Virus record (IMG/VR): IMGVR_UViG_3300024344_001297
Span: 1-21,262 of that record
DNA length: 21,262 nt
Strand: one strand, 5' to 3'
From: a virus
Position 1 is the first letter of the stretch. Each line of letters begins with the position of its first letter. Made by a program: the position numbers and the translations under genes. Under the pieces are notes generated by a model. The model was not told the origin of the DNA, did no database searches, and saw only the letters and a program-made list of their open reading frames with translations. Shown one piece after another: positions 1-8,930 of the stretch.

Positions 1-707
1 ATGTATTAAGAAATAAGATTAAAAACTTTGCTTCAACTGTATCATTATCTGGTGGTAAAAAAGTTGTGATATTAGATGAGGCAGATTATCTTAATCCACA
101 ATCAACACAACCTGCATTAAGAGGATTTGTAGAGGAGTTTCATAAGAATTGTAGATTTATTCTTACTTGTAATTTTAAGAATAGAATTATAGAACCTTTA
201 CATAGTAGATTTTCAAATATAGAGTTCAAGGTAAATCCAAAAGATAAACCTAAACTTGCAACTAAATTATTTGAGAGAGCAGTTTATATTTTAAAAGAGC
301 AAAATATTAGTTATGAAGATAAGGTCCTTGCAGAATTAATTAAGAAGCATTTTCCTGATTTCAGAAAACTAATAAATGAATTACAAAGGTATTCAGTAAG
401 TGGTACCATAGACGCTGGTATTCTAGTAAATGTATCAGATGAAAATCTAAAATCATTGCTAACACATCTAAAGAATAAAGAGTTTAGCGACATGAGAAAG
501 TGGGTTGTCAATAACCTTGACAATGATCCTGTTAAGATTTTCAGAAAGATATATGATACACTATATCAAAGTCTAGAGCCATCTACCATACCTCATGCTG
601 TTTTAATTATTGCTGACTATCAATACAAGTCAGCGTTTGTTGCTGACCAGGAGATTAATCTAGTTGCTTGTTTAACTGAGTTAATGTCACAGGTTAAGTT
701 CAAATGA
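1..707 (+). CDS. 44: Sliding clamp loader large subunit, T4 gp44-like (5' partial)
   Basis: ATPase subunit of the phage clamp loader, which with gp62 opens and loads the gp45 sliding clamp at primer-template junctions. The reading frame is open from base 3 to the TGA at 705-707, so the start and the Walker A region lie upstream of the window. About 234 residues are visible against 319 in T4 gp44. The visible part begins just before an AAA+ Walker B strand (KKVVILDEAD, about 57-86), followed by a sensor-1-like FILTCN and an arginine-finger-like HSRF, then the helical C-terminal collar domain. A GTG at 66 falls inside Walker B and cannot be the start. The stop overlaps the gp62 start (ATGA), as expected for a translationally coupled 44-62 pair. 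Identity follows from the motifs plus the gp62-regA-gp43 order downstream. Confidence 0.93.
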   Translation, partial: VLRNKIKNFASTVSLSGGKKVVILDEADYLNPQSTQPALRGFVEEFHKNCRFILTCNFKNRIIEPLHSRFSNIEFKVNPKDKPKLATKLFERAVYILKEQNISYEDKVLAELIKKHFPDFRKLINELQRYSVSGTIDAGILVNVSDENLKSLLTHLKNKEFSDMRKWVVNNLDNDPVKIFRKIYDTLYQSLEPSTIPHAVLIIADYQYKSAFVADQEINLVACLTELMSQVKFK

Positions 708-1093
708 GTTATGAATTAAAAGACTATCTTAACGCCATAAACTTTAATAAAAAGAATCTGATGGATTCTGAAGATAAATTATGGCAAAAGAAATATCCCT
801 CTTTTATAGTAAACAAAATATTGTCTGGTTTTCAAGATTGTGTAATGCTCGTAAATGAAATGAATCGTAATCATTTTGTTGATAAGGATATGCAGTTTCA
901 GTTTCTACTAAATAGTATTAGATCAAAGAAAAGGTTTAGTCCTTTTTTGAGAGCGAATAAATTAAAAGATATTGAGTGTGTAAAAGAGTATTATGGATAT
1001 AGTAATGATAAGGCAAAGTCCGCTCTTGATATACTCACCAACGATCAGATAAAGCTGATTAAAGAAAAATTATATAAGGGTGGGACCAAATGA
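704..1093 (+). CDS. 62: Sliding clamp loader small subunit, T4 gp62-like
   Basis: Small subunit of the clamp loader, partner of gp44. The 129-residue product begins MSYELKDYLNAINFNKKNLM and is shorter than T4 gp62 (187 residues), as I recall for marine T4-like phages. It has no catalytic motif, which fits its structural role. The start overlaps the gp44 stop in an ATGA tetranucleotide and the gene ends in another ATGA shared with regA, so the three are almost certainly translated from one mRNA by coupling. The assignment rests on position between gp44 and RegA and on the N-terminal pattern (short helix, then aromatic-rich segment with KYPSFIVNK); the sequence alone would be a weaker match. 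Confidence 0.85.
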   Translation: MSYELKDYLNAINFNKKNLMDSEDKLWQKKYPSFIVNKILSGFQDCVMLVNEMNRNHFVDKDMQFQFLLNSIRSKKRFSPFLRANKLKDIECVKEYYGYSNDKAKSALDILTNDQIKLIKEKLYKGGTK

Positions 1094-1518
1094 ATGAATT
1101 AGATAATATCTGGCATCCAGAAAAGATGTTAGAGGTACAGTTGAAAGAACCTGATGACTTTCTCAAGGTCAGGGAAACACTTACACGAATAGGTGTGGCA
1201 TCCAGAAAAGATAAAAAATTATTTCAATCTTGTCACATATTACATAAACAAGGAAGATATTTCATAGTGCATTTTAAAGAGTTATTTGCTTTAGATGGTA
1301 AAGAAGCAAACTTTTCTGACAATGACGCTGAGAGAAGAAATACAATTGCTCAATTACTAAGTGATTGGGGATTAATCGCTATATTAAACAAAGAAGTTGC
1401 TGAGAAGAAAGCACCATTATCACAAATTAAAGTTTTAAGTTTCAAAGAAAAGAACGAGTGGGACCTTCAAGCAAAATATAATATAGGTAAAAAAATAGAT
1501 GAAGGCACCAAAGTTTAG
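1090..1518 (+). CDS. regA: RegA translational repressor
   Basis: RNA-binding protein that represses translation of early phage mRNAs by covering their initiation regions. The 142-residue product matches T4 RegA (122 residues) along its length from memory: the core DDFLKVRETLTRIG, FQSCHILHKQGRYFIVHFKE, a segment ending LLSDWGLIAI and the C-terminal SFKEKNEWDL all have direct counterparts. It carries about 12 extra residues at the N-terminus (MNELDNIWHPEK) before the residue equivalent to the T4 start. Met13 is a possible alternative start, but the ATGA overlap with gp62 and the purine-rich GGGTGGGA 5' of the first ATG favour the longer form. The gene's last 20 bases overlap the next gene. In T4 RegA represses its own and clamp-loader mRNAs; the same loop is likely here. 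Confidence 0.95.
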   Translation: MNELDNIWHPEKMLEVQLKEPDDFLKVRETLTRIGVASRKDKKLFQSCHILHKQGRYFIVHFKELFALDGKEANFSDNDAERRNTIAQLLSDWGLIAILNKEVAEKKAPLSQIKVLSFKEKNEWDLQAKYNIGKKIDEGTKV

Positions 1519-2875
1519 AGACTTTATAACAGAGCAGAAAAAAGAATCTTATAAACTGCTTGTTATAACAGACGAACCAGAAAAGGCTAAAACTTTTCAC
1601 ACAGCAGACAGACTAAGAGAAGAAGCTGAAAAGTTAGGTTGGGATTATTATCTCTACAAACTAACTGGTGGCTATACAACATACAACGATGGTATTCGTA
1701 GATTTCATAATAAAGAAGATAAAAAAGGTTTTGTCGTAGATAAAGATACCGTAGCAATTATCAGAGGTTCTATAACTAGAAAGGATAGTTGGATGGACCT
1801 TATATCTATGTTAGAAAAAGATGGTGTATGTGTTGTAAACAGCAGGCAATCTGTTAGTGTTTGTACAGATAAGTACAGAACCTTTTTAAGATTATCTGAT
1901 TATGGTGTGCCACAACCAAGAACAGTTTTAATAAATGATCCTGATAATTTACAAAAGTCAGTAGAAGAATTAGATACTAAATTTCCTATCATACTAAAAA
2001 CGCTAAGAGGGTCAAAAGGTGTTGGTGTATTATTTGTTGAGTCAGAAAAATCATTAGACAGTATTGTACAACTTATTCATAAACAGGATGATGACGCTGA
2101 CCTATTACTTCAGGAATATCATAAGATAGATTATGATGTTAGGGTTTTAGTTTTAGGTGGCAAAATATTATCTGTAATGAAACGACCTGTATTAGAGGGT
2201 GATTTTAGAAGTAATGTTTCCCAAGGATCAAAACCAGAGAAGTTAGATTTAACAGAGATAGAGGTAGAGACGAGTCTATTGGCTGCAAAAGCAGTTAATG
2301 GTCTATGGACTGCTGTTGACTTTTTACCTAGTAAGAATAGAACAAAAGACGCACCTCTGGTTATAGAAGTAAACTCATCACCTGGAACTGAAGGTATGGA
2401 AGAGGCGACAGGTAGAAATATTAGTAAAGAGATATTAGAATTTTTTAGTGATAAAAAGAATTGGCAAATAGTACCGAGTGAATGTGGATACAAAGAGATC
2501 GTATCTATAAAACCATTTGGCGATATTGTAGCAAAATTTGATACAGGTAATTCAGGTATGTCAGTTATACACGCTGATAAGATGGAAGTAAAAGGTAAAC
2601 AAGTCACCTGGTCATTATTAGGCAAAACAATAACTAGTAATATAATTAGGAAAGAAGAAATATCAGTGGGTGGTTTAAGAGACTATAAAGAAGACAGATT
2701 TGTAATTAAGTTAGATGTAGGTTTCTTAGGTGGTACTTATGAGACAGAATTTACTTTAGACGATAGAGAGGATAGAACACCGATTTTATTTGACAGAGGA
2801 TTTATGAATCGAATGAATGTAATGGTAAATCCAAATAGAAAATATGTAGTGACTACAAAATATAGTTTAGAATAG
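1499..2875 (+). CDS. RimK-like ATP-grasp ligase fused to RimB-like aspartic-protease domain
   Basis: A 458-residue two-domain protein. Residues about 15-320 are an ATP-grasp ligase of the RimK type, which joins amino acids (classically glutamates) to a protein or peptide carboxyl end: a glycine-rich KTLRGSKGVGV nucleotide loop, a LLLQEY hinge and the metal-binding EVNSSPG at 290-296. Residues about 335-458 look like the RimB/retropepsin-like family (COG4067), with the aspartic-protease-type D348-T349-G350 and a C-terminal segment of the type LF-RGFMNRMNVMVNPNRKY. RimK and RimB genes are often neighbours in bacteria, so a fusion is plausible. The ATG lies inside regA with a 20-base overlap and a weak AGGT upstream. 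The N-terminus MKAPKFRDFITE resembles a T4 capsid-targeting peptide. Substrate unknown. Confidence 0.82.
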   Translation: MKAPKFRDFITEQKKESYKLLVITDEPEKAKTFHTADRLREEAEKLGWDYYLYKLTGGYTTYNDGIRRFHNKEDKKGFVVDKDTVAIIRGSITRKDSWMDLISMLEKDGVCVVNSRQSVSVCTDKYRTFLRLSDYGVPQPRTVLINDPDNLQKSVEELDTKFPIILKTLRGSKGVGVLFVESEKSLDSIVQLIHKQDDDADLLLQEYHKIDYDVRVLVLGGKILSVMKRPVLEGDFRSNVSQGSKPEKLDLTEIEVETSLLAAKAVNGLWTAVDFLPSKNRTKDAPLVIEVNSSPGTEGMEEATGRNISKEILEFFSDKKNWQIVPSECGYKEIVSIKPFGDIVAKFDTGNSGMSVIHADKMEVKGKQVTWSLLGKTITSNIIRKEEISVGGLRDYKEDRFVIKLDVGFLGGTYETEFTLDDREDRTPILFDRGFMNRMNVMVNPNRKYVVTTKYSLE

Positions 2876-2876
2876 C

Positions 2877-2905
2877 TTTACAAAATAAGTAAGTTATGTT
2901 ATAAT
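2877..2905 (+). promoter_or_regulatory. Sigma70-type promoter for the 76-aa ORF and DNA polymerase
   Basis: A -35 box TTTACA at 2877-2882 and a -10 box TATAAT at 2900-2905 are 17 bases apart, with an extended -10 TG at 2897-2898. The predicted start is near 2912, 20 bases ahead of the ATG at 2932. It begins one base after the stop codon of the RimK-RimB gene. It would drive the small ORF and gp43. Confidence 0.75.
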
Positions 2906-2931
2906 AATAATAATAATGAAAAGGAGTGAAC

Positions 2932-3162
2932 ATGGCAAAAAATCATCAATCAGATAATCCATTATTTAAGGCATTAGTTAAAAAATATGAATCAGATATA
3001 GCATCAGCATTTGCTACTTTGATTGTTTATTTCGATAGTTCAGTTGGCATAGGTGAACACCCTCAGTTTATAGAGGAGATGGATAAACAGTTAGAGAAGA
3101 TGGCTAACGCTGAAGAAAAATTAATAACATTAAATAAACATTTTAATAATACACAAATATAA
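2932..3162 (+). CDS. Small conserved-type phage protein, function unknown
   Basis: A 76-residue protein (MAKNHQSDNPLFKALVKKYE...) that I do not recognise beyond the impression that similar ORFs occur in marine T4-like phages. It appears helical, with an amphipathic stretch IEEMDKQLEKMANAEEKLI (about 45-63) that could form a coiled coil. It has no signal peptide, membrane segment or cysteine motif. The ATG at 2932 is preceded by AAGGAG at 2921-2926 with a 5-base spacer; an upstream in-frame GTG at 2926 overlaps that ribosome site and is rejected as start. It is the first gene behind a strong promoter and lies 3 bases ahead of the DNA polymerase, so it is likely made early with it. Confidence 0.75.
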   Translation: MAKNHQSDNPLFKALVKKYESDIASAFATLIVYFDSSVGIGEHPQFIEEMDKQLEKMANAEEKLITLNKHFNNTQI

Positions 3163-3165
3163 TAT

Positions 3166-5661
3166 ATGAAGTTCTATACATCGGTATTGCCATATCGTGG
3201 CAGGCTATTGGTCCGTGGTGTAAACCATGATGGTAGTCATAAAAAATATCGAGTTAATTATAGACCGTCTCTATTTGTGCCTGCAAACAAAGAATCAAAA
3301 TATAAAACATTAGATGGTCGTAATGCAGGCAAGATAGATTTTGATAGTATACCTGACGCCAAGAAATGGATTGATGAGTATGAAGATGTTAGTGGATTTG
3401 AATACTTTGGTAATACTAGATATCAATATCCTTTTATTGCAGATCAGTTCCCTGATAAGATAGATTGGGATATAAAACAGATAAGGCTAATCACAATCGA
3501 TATAGAATGTGAAAGTGAGAATGGTTTTCCTGACGCTGACGAAGCGATTGAACCTATCATATCAATCACAGCAAAAGAACACACTACAAAAAAGATTGTT
3601 GTCTTTGGCATGAATAATTTTGTCAATGATAGGCCAGATGTAAATTTTGTTAAGTGTGCTACTGAAAGAGATTTGATTGAGAAGTTTAAAGAGTTCTGGT
3701 TAGAATATAATCCTGATATCGTCACAGGTTGGAATGTTAAGTTCTTTGACATGCCTTATTTGATGAATAGATTTAGAAGGCTGATGGGCGATGAATATCT
3801 TTTACAGTTTAGTCCTTGGGGTGTGGTGACACAACAAAGTGCTAGGGTTACTGCTAAAGGTTTTAATAAAGAACAAAAGTATTGGGATATCATGGGTGTT
3901 GCTACTTTAGATTATCTTGACCTGTATCGTAAACATACTTTCGTTAGACGTGAAAGTTATAAATTAGATTACATAGGTGAGGTAGAATTAGGCGAGAACA
4001 AACATGAAAATCCTTATGATACGTTTAAAGAATTTTATACGAAAGATTATCAACAGTTTATTGAATATAATATCCAAGATGTTGAATTAGTTGATAAGTT
4101 AGAGGACAAGATGAAATTAATTGAATTACATTTGACTATGGCCTATGAGGCAAAGGTAAACTATCAAGATGTATTTGGTCAAGTTCGTATGTGGGATACT
4201 ATAATATTCAATCATCTAAAATCTAAAAATATTGTAGTGCCTGCTAATAAAGAATTAGAGAAGTCAAGAGCGTATGAAGGCGCTTATGTAAAAGATCCTA
4301 TCGTAGGATTTCACAACTGGATTGTAAGTTTTGATTTGAACAGTTTGTATCCACATTTAATTATGCAATACAATATCTCTCCTGAGACGATGGTCGGTTA
4401 TGAACCAAATCGTGTGAATGTAGAAAACATGTTGAATCAAAAATCTGATTTGTCTGACCTAGATATGAGGACTATCACTCCCAATGGTGCTCAATTTAGG
4501 ACAGACAAACAAGGCTTTCTTCCTGAGTTAATGGATAAATTATACAAAGAGAGAGTTATCTATAAAGACAAGATGGCAAAAGCAAAAGCATTGTATCAAG
4601 AGACAGGCGATAAGAGACTACAAAACGATATATCAAAAAATTATAATATTCAACTTGCAAGAAAGATTGCTTTGAATAGTGCTTATGGTGCTATCGGTAA
4701 TCAATACTTTAAATATTTTGATGTAAGACACGCTGAAGGTATCACTATGGCAGGTCAACTTACTATCAGATGGATTGAAAGAGACGTAAATATATATCTA
4801 AATAAATTATTAAAAACTAGTAATGATGTATATGTTGTTGCCTCTGATACAGATTCTATCTATATCAAATTAGATTCTATTGTCAATAAAATATTTGAAG
4901 ATAAATCAGATAGTAAAAAGATTGTAAAAGTATTAGATAAATTTTGTGAAGAAAAACTACAACCATATATTGACAAAAGTTTTTCTAGACTGGCAGAATA
5001 TGTGAAAGCATATGACCAGAAAATGTTTATGAAACGAGAAGTGATTGCCAACAAAGGTATATGGACTGCTAAGAAAAGATATATCTTAAACGTATTTAAC
5101 GAAGAAGGCCTTGATCTGAAAGAACCTAAACTAAAGATCATGGGTATCGAGGCTGTTAAGTCATCAACTCCTGCACCTTGTCGTGTTAAGATTAAAGAAG
5201 CATTAAAAGTTATTATGAACAAAGATGAGGCCTCACTAATAGATTTCATAGAAAACTTTAGAACACATTTTAAAAAATTATCACCTGAAGATATTGCATA
5301 TCCTAGAAGTTGCAATAATCTCAAAAAATATAGTTCATCAAAAGACATATATCAAAAGTCAACACCTATTCATGTGAAAGGCGCCTTGATCTATAATAAT
5401 ATGTTAAAGAAAAAACAATTAAGAAAGTATGAGATAATACAAGATGGTGATAAGATAAAATTTATAACATTAAAAGAACCAAATCCTATAAGAGAGCATG
5501 TAATATCTTTCACAAGTAAGTTGCCAAAAGAGTTCAACTTACATCAATATATTGATTATGATGAGATGTTTACAAAATCTTTTTTAGAACCACTAAGATT
5601 TATTGTTAATGCAATCGGTTGGAATTTTGAGAAGAAGGCAACTTTAGATGAATTTTTTTAG
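3166..5661 (+). CDS. 43: Family B DNA polymerase, T4 gp43-like
   Basis: Replicative DNA polymerase with 3'-5' proofreading exonuclease. The 831-residue product (T4 gp43 has 898) carries every family B landmark: Exo I with D112 and E114 in TIDIECE, Exo II GWNVKFFDMPYLMNR, Exo III YNIQDVELVDKL, polymerase motif A with D390 in SFDLNSLYP, motif B KIALNSAYG (500-508), motif C with D561/D563 in ASDTDS, and KKRY downstream. No catalytic residue is missing. The extreme C-terminus KKATLDEFF (823-831) matches the position and style of the RB69/T4 gp43 tail that binds the gp45 clamp. The ATG has no clear ribosome-binding site (AT-only upstream), so translation may depend on coupling to the 76-residue ORF ending 3 bases before. 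Confidence 0.97.
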   Translation: MKFYTSVLPYRGRLLVRGVNHDGSHKKYRVNYRPSLFVPANKESKYKTLDGRNAGKIDFDSIPDAKKWIDEYEDVSGFEYFGNTRYQYPFIADQFPDKIDWDIKQIRLITIDIECESENGFPDADEAIEPIISITAKEHTTKKIVVFGMNNFVNDRPDVNFVKCATERDLIEKFKEFWLEYNPDIVTGWNVKFFDMPYLMNRFRRLMGDEYLLQFSPWGVVTQQSARVTAKGFNKEQKYWDIMGVATLDYLDLYRKHTFVRRESYKLDYIGEVELGENKHENPYDTFKEFYTKDYQQFIEYNIQDVELVDKLEDKMKLIELHLTMAYEAKVNYQDVFGQVRMWDTIIFNHLKSKNIVVPANKELEKSRAYEGAYVKDPIVGFHNWIVSFDLNSLYPHLIMQYNISPETMVGYEPNRVNVENMLNQKSDLSDLDMRTITPNGAQFRTDKQGFLPELMDKLYKERVIYKDKMAKAKALYQETGDKRLQNDISKNYNIQLARKIALNSAYGAIGNQYFKYFDVRHAEGITMAGQLTIRWIERDVNIYLNKLLKTSNDVYVVASDTDSIYIKLDSIVNKIFEDKSDSKKIVKVLDKFCEEKLQPYIDKSFSRLAEYVKAYDQKMFMKREVIANKGIWTAKKRYILNVFNEEGLDLKEPKLKIMGIEAVKSSTPAPCRVKIKEALKVIMNKDEASLIDFIENFRTHFKKLSPEDIAYPRSCNNLKKYSSSKDIYQKSTPIHVKGALIYNNMLKKKQLRKYEIIQDGDKIKFITLKEPNPIREHVISFTSKLPKEFNLHQYIDYDEMFTKSFLEPLRFIVNAIGWNFEKKATLDEFF

Positions 5662-5665
5662 ACAC

Positions 5666-5695
5666 TTGACATTTCAAGAATCGTTATTATATAAT
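5666..5695 (+). promoter_or_regulatory. Consensus sigma70-type promoter of dnaK
   Basis: A perfect -35 TTGACA at 5666-5671 and perfect -10 TATAAT at 5690-5695 with an 18-base spacer. The -10 lies in a 12-base AT palindrome (5685-5696). The predicted start near 5702 would begin the transcript with AGGAG, about 14 bases before the ATG. It starts four bases after the polymerase stop. I saw no operator or heat-shock (sigma32) element. Confidence 0.82.
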
Positions 5696-5715
5696 ATAGA
5701 AAGGAGAAATATATA

Positions 5716-7614
5716 ATGAGTAAAATAATTGGAATAGATTTAGGAACAACAAACTCTTGTGTCGCTGTAATGGAAGGCACACAAGGAAAGGTAATAGAAA
5801 ATACTGAGGGTCAGAGAACGACACCATCAGTAGTATCTTTTGGTGATGAGACGCTGATTGGTATGCCAGCAAAAAGAGTTGCTGTAACCAATCCAGAGAA
5901 TACTATCTATGCAGTTAAAAGATTAATTGGTAGAAAGTTTGATGGTGGCTCTGTACAGAAAGATATCAAAACAACACCTTATAAAATTATCAAAGCAGAT
6001 AACGGAGACGCATGGATAGAATCAAAAGATAAAAAGTATTCACCATCACAAATCTCTGCTTTCACTTTACAGAAAATGAAAGAGACTGCTGAGAAATATT
6101 TAGGATCAGAGGTCAAAGAGGCAGTCATAACTGTACCTGCTTACTTTAATGATTCACAAAGACAGGCAACAAAAGACGCTGGTAAGATAGCAGGTCTTGA
6201 TGTAAAAAGAATTGTAAACGAACCAACAGCAGCTGCACTTGCATATGGTCTAGATAAAAAGAAATCAGGCACAGTTGCAGTATATGATTTGGGTGGTGGT
6301 ACTTTTGATGTATCTATACTTGAATTAGGTGATGGTGTGTTTGAGGTTAAATCTACGAATGGTGATACATCACTAGGTGGTGAAGACTTTGATAATGCAA
6401 TCGTAGATCATTTATTATCTACATTTAAAAATGATACAGGCATGGACCTGAGATCAGACAATCTAGCATTGCAGAGAGTTAGAGAAGCAGCCGAGAAAGC
6501 AAAATGTGAATTATCATCTGTTGTTGAAACAGAGATCAATATACCTTTCATAACTGCTGATCAAGCAGGACCTAAACATTTAAATGTAAAACTAAACAGA
6601 GCAACATTTGAAAGTTTAGTAGATAGCCTTATTAAGAGATCACTTGCACCTTGCGAGACAGCATTGAAAGACGCTAATATAAAATCAACAGACATAAGTG
6701 AGGTTATATTAGTTGGTGGTATGACTAGAATGCCTAAGGTAAAAGAAGAGGTAGAAAAATTCTTTGGTAAGAAACCACATGAGGGTGTTAATCCAGATGA
6801 GGTAGTTGCCATTGGTGCTGCTATTCAAGGTGGTGTATTACAAGGTGATGTCAAAGATGTATTACTATTAGACGTGACACCACTATCACTAGGTATTGAA
6901 ACACTTGGTGGTGTGACTACAAAACTTATAGAAAAAAACACAACGATACCTACAAAGAAAAGTCAGGTATTTTCTACTGCTGAAAACAATCAATCAGCAG
7001 TTAATATTAATGTGACACAAGGTGAAAGACAACTTGCAAAAGATAATAAGATGTTAGGTAACTTTATGTTAGATGGTATACCACCTGCACCAAGAGGCAT
7101 GCCACAGATCGAGGTTACATTTGATATAGACGCAAATGGTATTGTAAGTGTGTCTGCTAAAGATAAGGGTACAGGTAAAGAACAAAAGATTACCATACAA
7201 GCGTCTGGCGGATTATCAGAAGCAGAGATAGATCAAATGGTCAAAGACGCAGAAGCAAATAAAGAAGCAGACGAGAAGATCAAAGAGAAGATAGAGGCAA
7301 GAAATCATGCTGATGGTCTAGTTGCTTCTACTGAGAAAGCATTAAAAGAACATGGTGACAAGGTATCTGCTGAAGAAAAAACTAAGGTAGAGACATCTAT
7401 CAATGATCTAAAAGAAGCATTGAAAGGTGATGATACCGAAGATATCAAAAAGAAGACAGGTGAATTGACCGAAGCGTCAATGAAACTTGGTGAAGCAATT
7501 TATAAAGATATGCAAGAACAAGCAAAAGAAACGGCACAAGATGGGCCTAAAAACGAAGAAAAAAAGAAAGATGATAATATCGTTGACGCAGATTATGAAG
7601 AAGTAAAAGACTAA
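5716..7614 (+). CDS. dnaK: Molecular chaperone DnaK (Hsp70), full length
   Basis: ATP-dependent Hsp70 chaperone of 632 residues, near the usual bacterial length of about 640 and apparently intact. It shows the N-terminal phosphate loop [15 protein letters not shown], phosphate-2 motif [12 protein letters not shown] (189-200), adenosine motif [11 protein letters not shown] (330-340), interdomain linker VLLLDVTP (382-389), substrate domain, helical lid, and an acidic tail ending DADYEEVKD like cellular DnaK. Features such as ADNGDAW and [11 protein letters not shown] recall alphaproteobacterial DnaK from memory, suggesting acquisition from such a host. AAGGAG at 5701-5706 precedes the ATG by 9 bases. 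No dnaJ or grpE is seen, so it probably uses host cochaperones. Codon use looks like its AT-rich phage neighbours, so the transfer is probably old. Possible roles are capsid folding or replication complex remodelling. Confidence 0.97.
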   Translation: MSKIIGIDLGTTNSCVAVMEGTQGKVIENTEGQRTTPSVVSFGDETLIGMPAKRVAVTNPENTIYAVKRLIGRKFDGGSVQKDIKTTPYKIIKADNGDAWIESKDKKYSPSQISAFTLQKMKETAEKYLGSEVKEAVITVPAYFNDSQRQATKDAGKIAGLDVKRIVNEPTAAALAYGLDKKKSGTVAVYDLGGGTFDVSILELGDGVFEVKSTNGDTSLGGEDFDNAIVDHLLSTFKNDTGMDLRSDNLALQRVREAAEKAKCELSSVVETEINIPFITADQAGPKHLNVKLNRATFESLVDSLIKRSLAPCETALKDANIKSTDISEVILVGGMTRMPKVKEEVEKFFGKKPHEGVNPDEVVAIGAAIQGGVLQGDVKDVLLLDVTPLSLGIETLGGVTTKLIEKNTTIPTKKSQVFSTAENNQSAVNINVTQGERQLAKDNKMLGNFMLDGIPPAPRGMPQIEVTFDIDANGIVSVSAKDKGTGKEQKITIQASGGLSEAEIDQMVKDAEANKEADEKIKEKIEARNHADGLVASTEKALKEHGDKVSAEEKTKVETSINDLKEALKGDDTEDIKKKTGELTEASMKLGEAIYKDMQEQAKETAQDGPKNEEKKKDDNIVDADYEEVKD

Positions 7615-7616
7615 GT

Positions 7617-8930
7617 ATGAAAGATTATATTCGTAATGAAACACTATATAGCCGTCTCCTAGACGCTGCTAGACACGATAAATTGCCTATATTAGATAAC
7701 AAGACATTTGAATCTATGAACGCAGAATATGGCAAGGAAGAGATGAGAAAAAATCTTGCCGATTATATCGCAACAGAAAGACCTGTTTTTCCGTTAAAAG
7801 AAATATCGGAAGATACAATGAGAGAATGTTTTTATAATTTACAAAAGTTTGACACTAACTCTATCTGTATACCAAAAGAACAGGTTGACAAAGAGGTCTT
7901 TGAAAAATATGACGACTATGAATATTCATATAGCAAATATGGACTAGGTTTGATAAATGGGCCAAGTACATACAATGATGTAAGTAATTACTTCATGCAA
8001 GACCTAAGGCTTGAGTGTAGCAGTTATGGTTTTCGAGCACCAAAAGAAGTTTGGGAAAACGGTGATGCTTATGATATCTGGAAATGTCTAGGTCCTATAT
8101 GGCGTGGTATTAATGGTGTTAAACTTACCAAAGTAAAAGATTTAGATGGCAATGAGTCAGAAAAATTATTAGGTGGTGAGTTGAGTGATAAGAGTTATAT
8201 ATCAGCATTTAGATTAGGCACATATATTGCAACACAATTTAAACCTGTCGTTGCAAAAGCAATCTATCAAATGACAAATGCTAAAAGAGTGTTAGATACA
8301 AGTTGTGGTTGGGGTGATAGACTTGCAGGTTTCTTTGCCAGTGACGCTGAAGAATACTATGGCTGTGATCCTAATCCTAATACATATGCTAGATATACCG
8401 AACAGATATCTAAGTATAATAAATTATTATCTAAACCTAAGAAGGTAACCATATGGCGTTGTGGTGCTGAAGATTTACCATATAATAAATTGCCACCAAT
8501 AGATGTTGCATTTACCTCTCCACCTTACTTCTCTACCGAACAATATAATAAGGGTGGTGAGTTTCAAGAGGATCAATCATGGTCTAAATTTAATGAGTAT
8601 GAAAGATGGCGTGATGATTTTTATTTACCAGTTGCAGAGAAATCAATGGCAGTTTCTAAATTTATGTTTGTAAATATTATGGATCCAAAGATCAAAGGTA
8701 CCAGATACAGATCAAGTGATGAATTGGTAAACAGACTAAAAGATAAATTCATGGGTCAAATCGGCATGAGAATTATGCAAAGACCAAAATCAGATACACT
8801 ATTTAAAGATGAAAAAGAAAAAGCAGATTTTATGAACAAGATGTTTATAGAAAATGTATGGTGTTTTGGACCTAAAGAAGACCTATTTAAAAATTCAAGA
8901 AAGGCTAATTTAGATGAGTTCTTTGCTTGA
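7617..8930 (+). CDS. DNA methyltransferase with SPPY motif and clamp-binding-like tail
   Basis: Putative SAM-dependent DNA amino-methyltransferase of 437 residues. Motif I is VLDTSCGWGDRLAG (225-238), and the catalytic motif IV is TSPPYF with SPPY at 301-304, typical of N4-cytosine or some N6-adenine enzymes; the order I then IV fits the gamma/alpha-like arrangement. The first ~215 residues are not recognisable and may be a target-recognition or phage-specific domain. The last residues, KANLDEFFA (429-437), nearly repeat the DNA polymerase tail KATLDEFF, implying sliding-clamp binding. It follows dnaK by 2 bases with no clear ribosome site, so it is probably coupled to dnaK. No restriction gene is nearby, so it is an orphan, likely for self-protection or regulation. 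Target base and site cannot be read from sequence. Confidence 0.85.
   Translation: MKDYIRNETLYSRLLDAARHDKLPILDNKTFESMNAEYGKEEMRKNLADYIATERPVFPLKEISEDTMRECFYNLQKFDTNSICIPKEQVDKEVFEKYDDYEYSYSKYGLGLINGPSTYNDVSNYFMQDLRLECSSYGFRAPKEVWENGDAYDIWKCLGPIWRGINGVKLTKVKDLDGNESEKLLGGELSDKSYISAFRLGTYIATQFKPVVAKAIYQMTNAKRVLDTSCGWGDRLAGFFASDAEEYYGCDPNPNTYARYTEQISKYNKLLSKPKKVTIWRCGAEDLPYNKLPPIDVAFTSPPYFSTEQYNKGGEFQEDQSWSKFNEYERWRDDFYLPVAEKSMAVSKFMFVNIMDPKIKGTRYRSSDELVNRLKDKFMGQIGMRIMQRPKSDTLFKDEKEKADFMNKMFIENVWCFGPKEDLFKNSRKANLDEFFA

Noticed and set aside
66-68. GTG as start of the clamp loader gene
   Set aside because: It is inside the Walker B strand and the frame is open to the window edge.
2131-2625. 164-codon ORF on the - strand
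   Set aside because: It is antisense to the RimK-RimB fusion across its key motifs; no independent evidence.
2926-2928. GTG start for the 76-residue ORF
   Set aside because: It overlaps the AAGGAG ribosome site that serves the ATG at 2932.
4860-5348. 162-codon ORF on the - strand
   Set aside because: It is antisense to the DNA polymerase C-terminal half, including motif C, and has no ribosome site or recognisable domain.
5685-5696. AT palindrome TATTATATAATA as an operator
   Set aside because: It coincides with the -10 box in very AT-rich DNA, so it may be chance; there is no second copy at the other two promoters.
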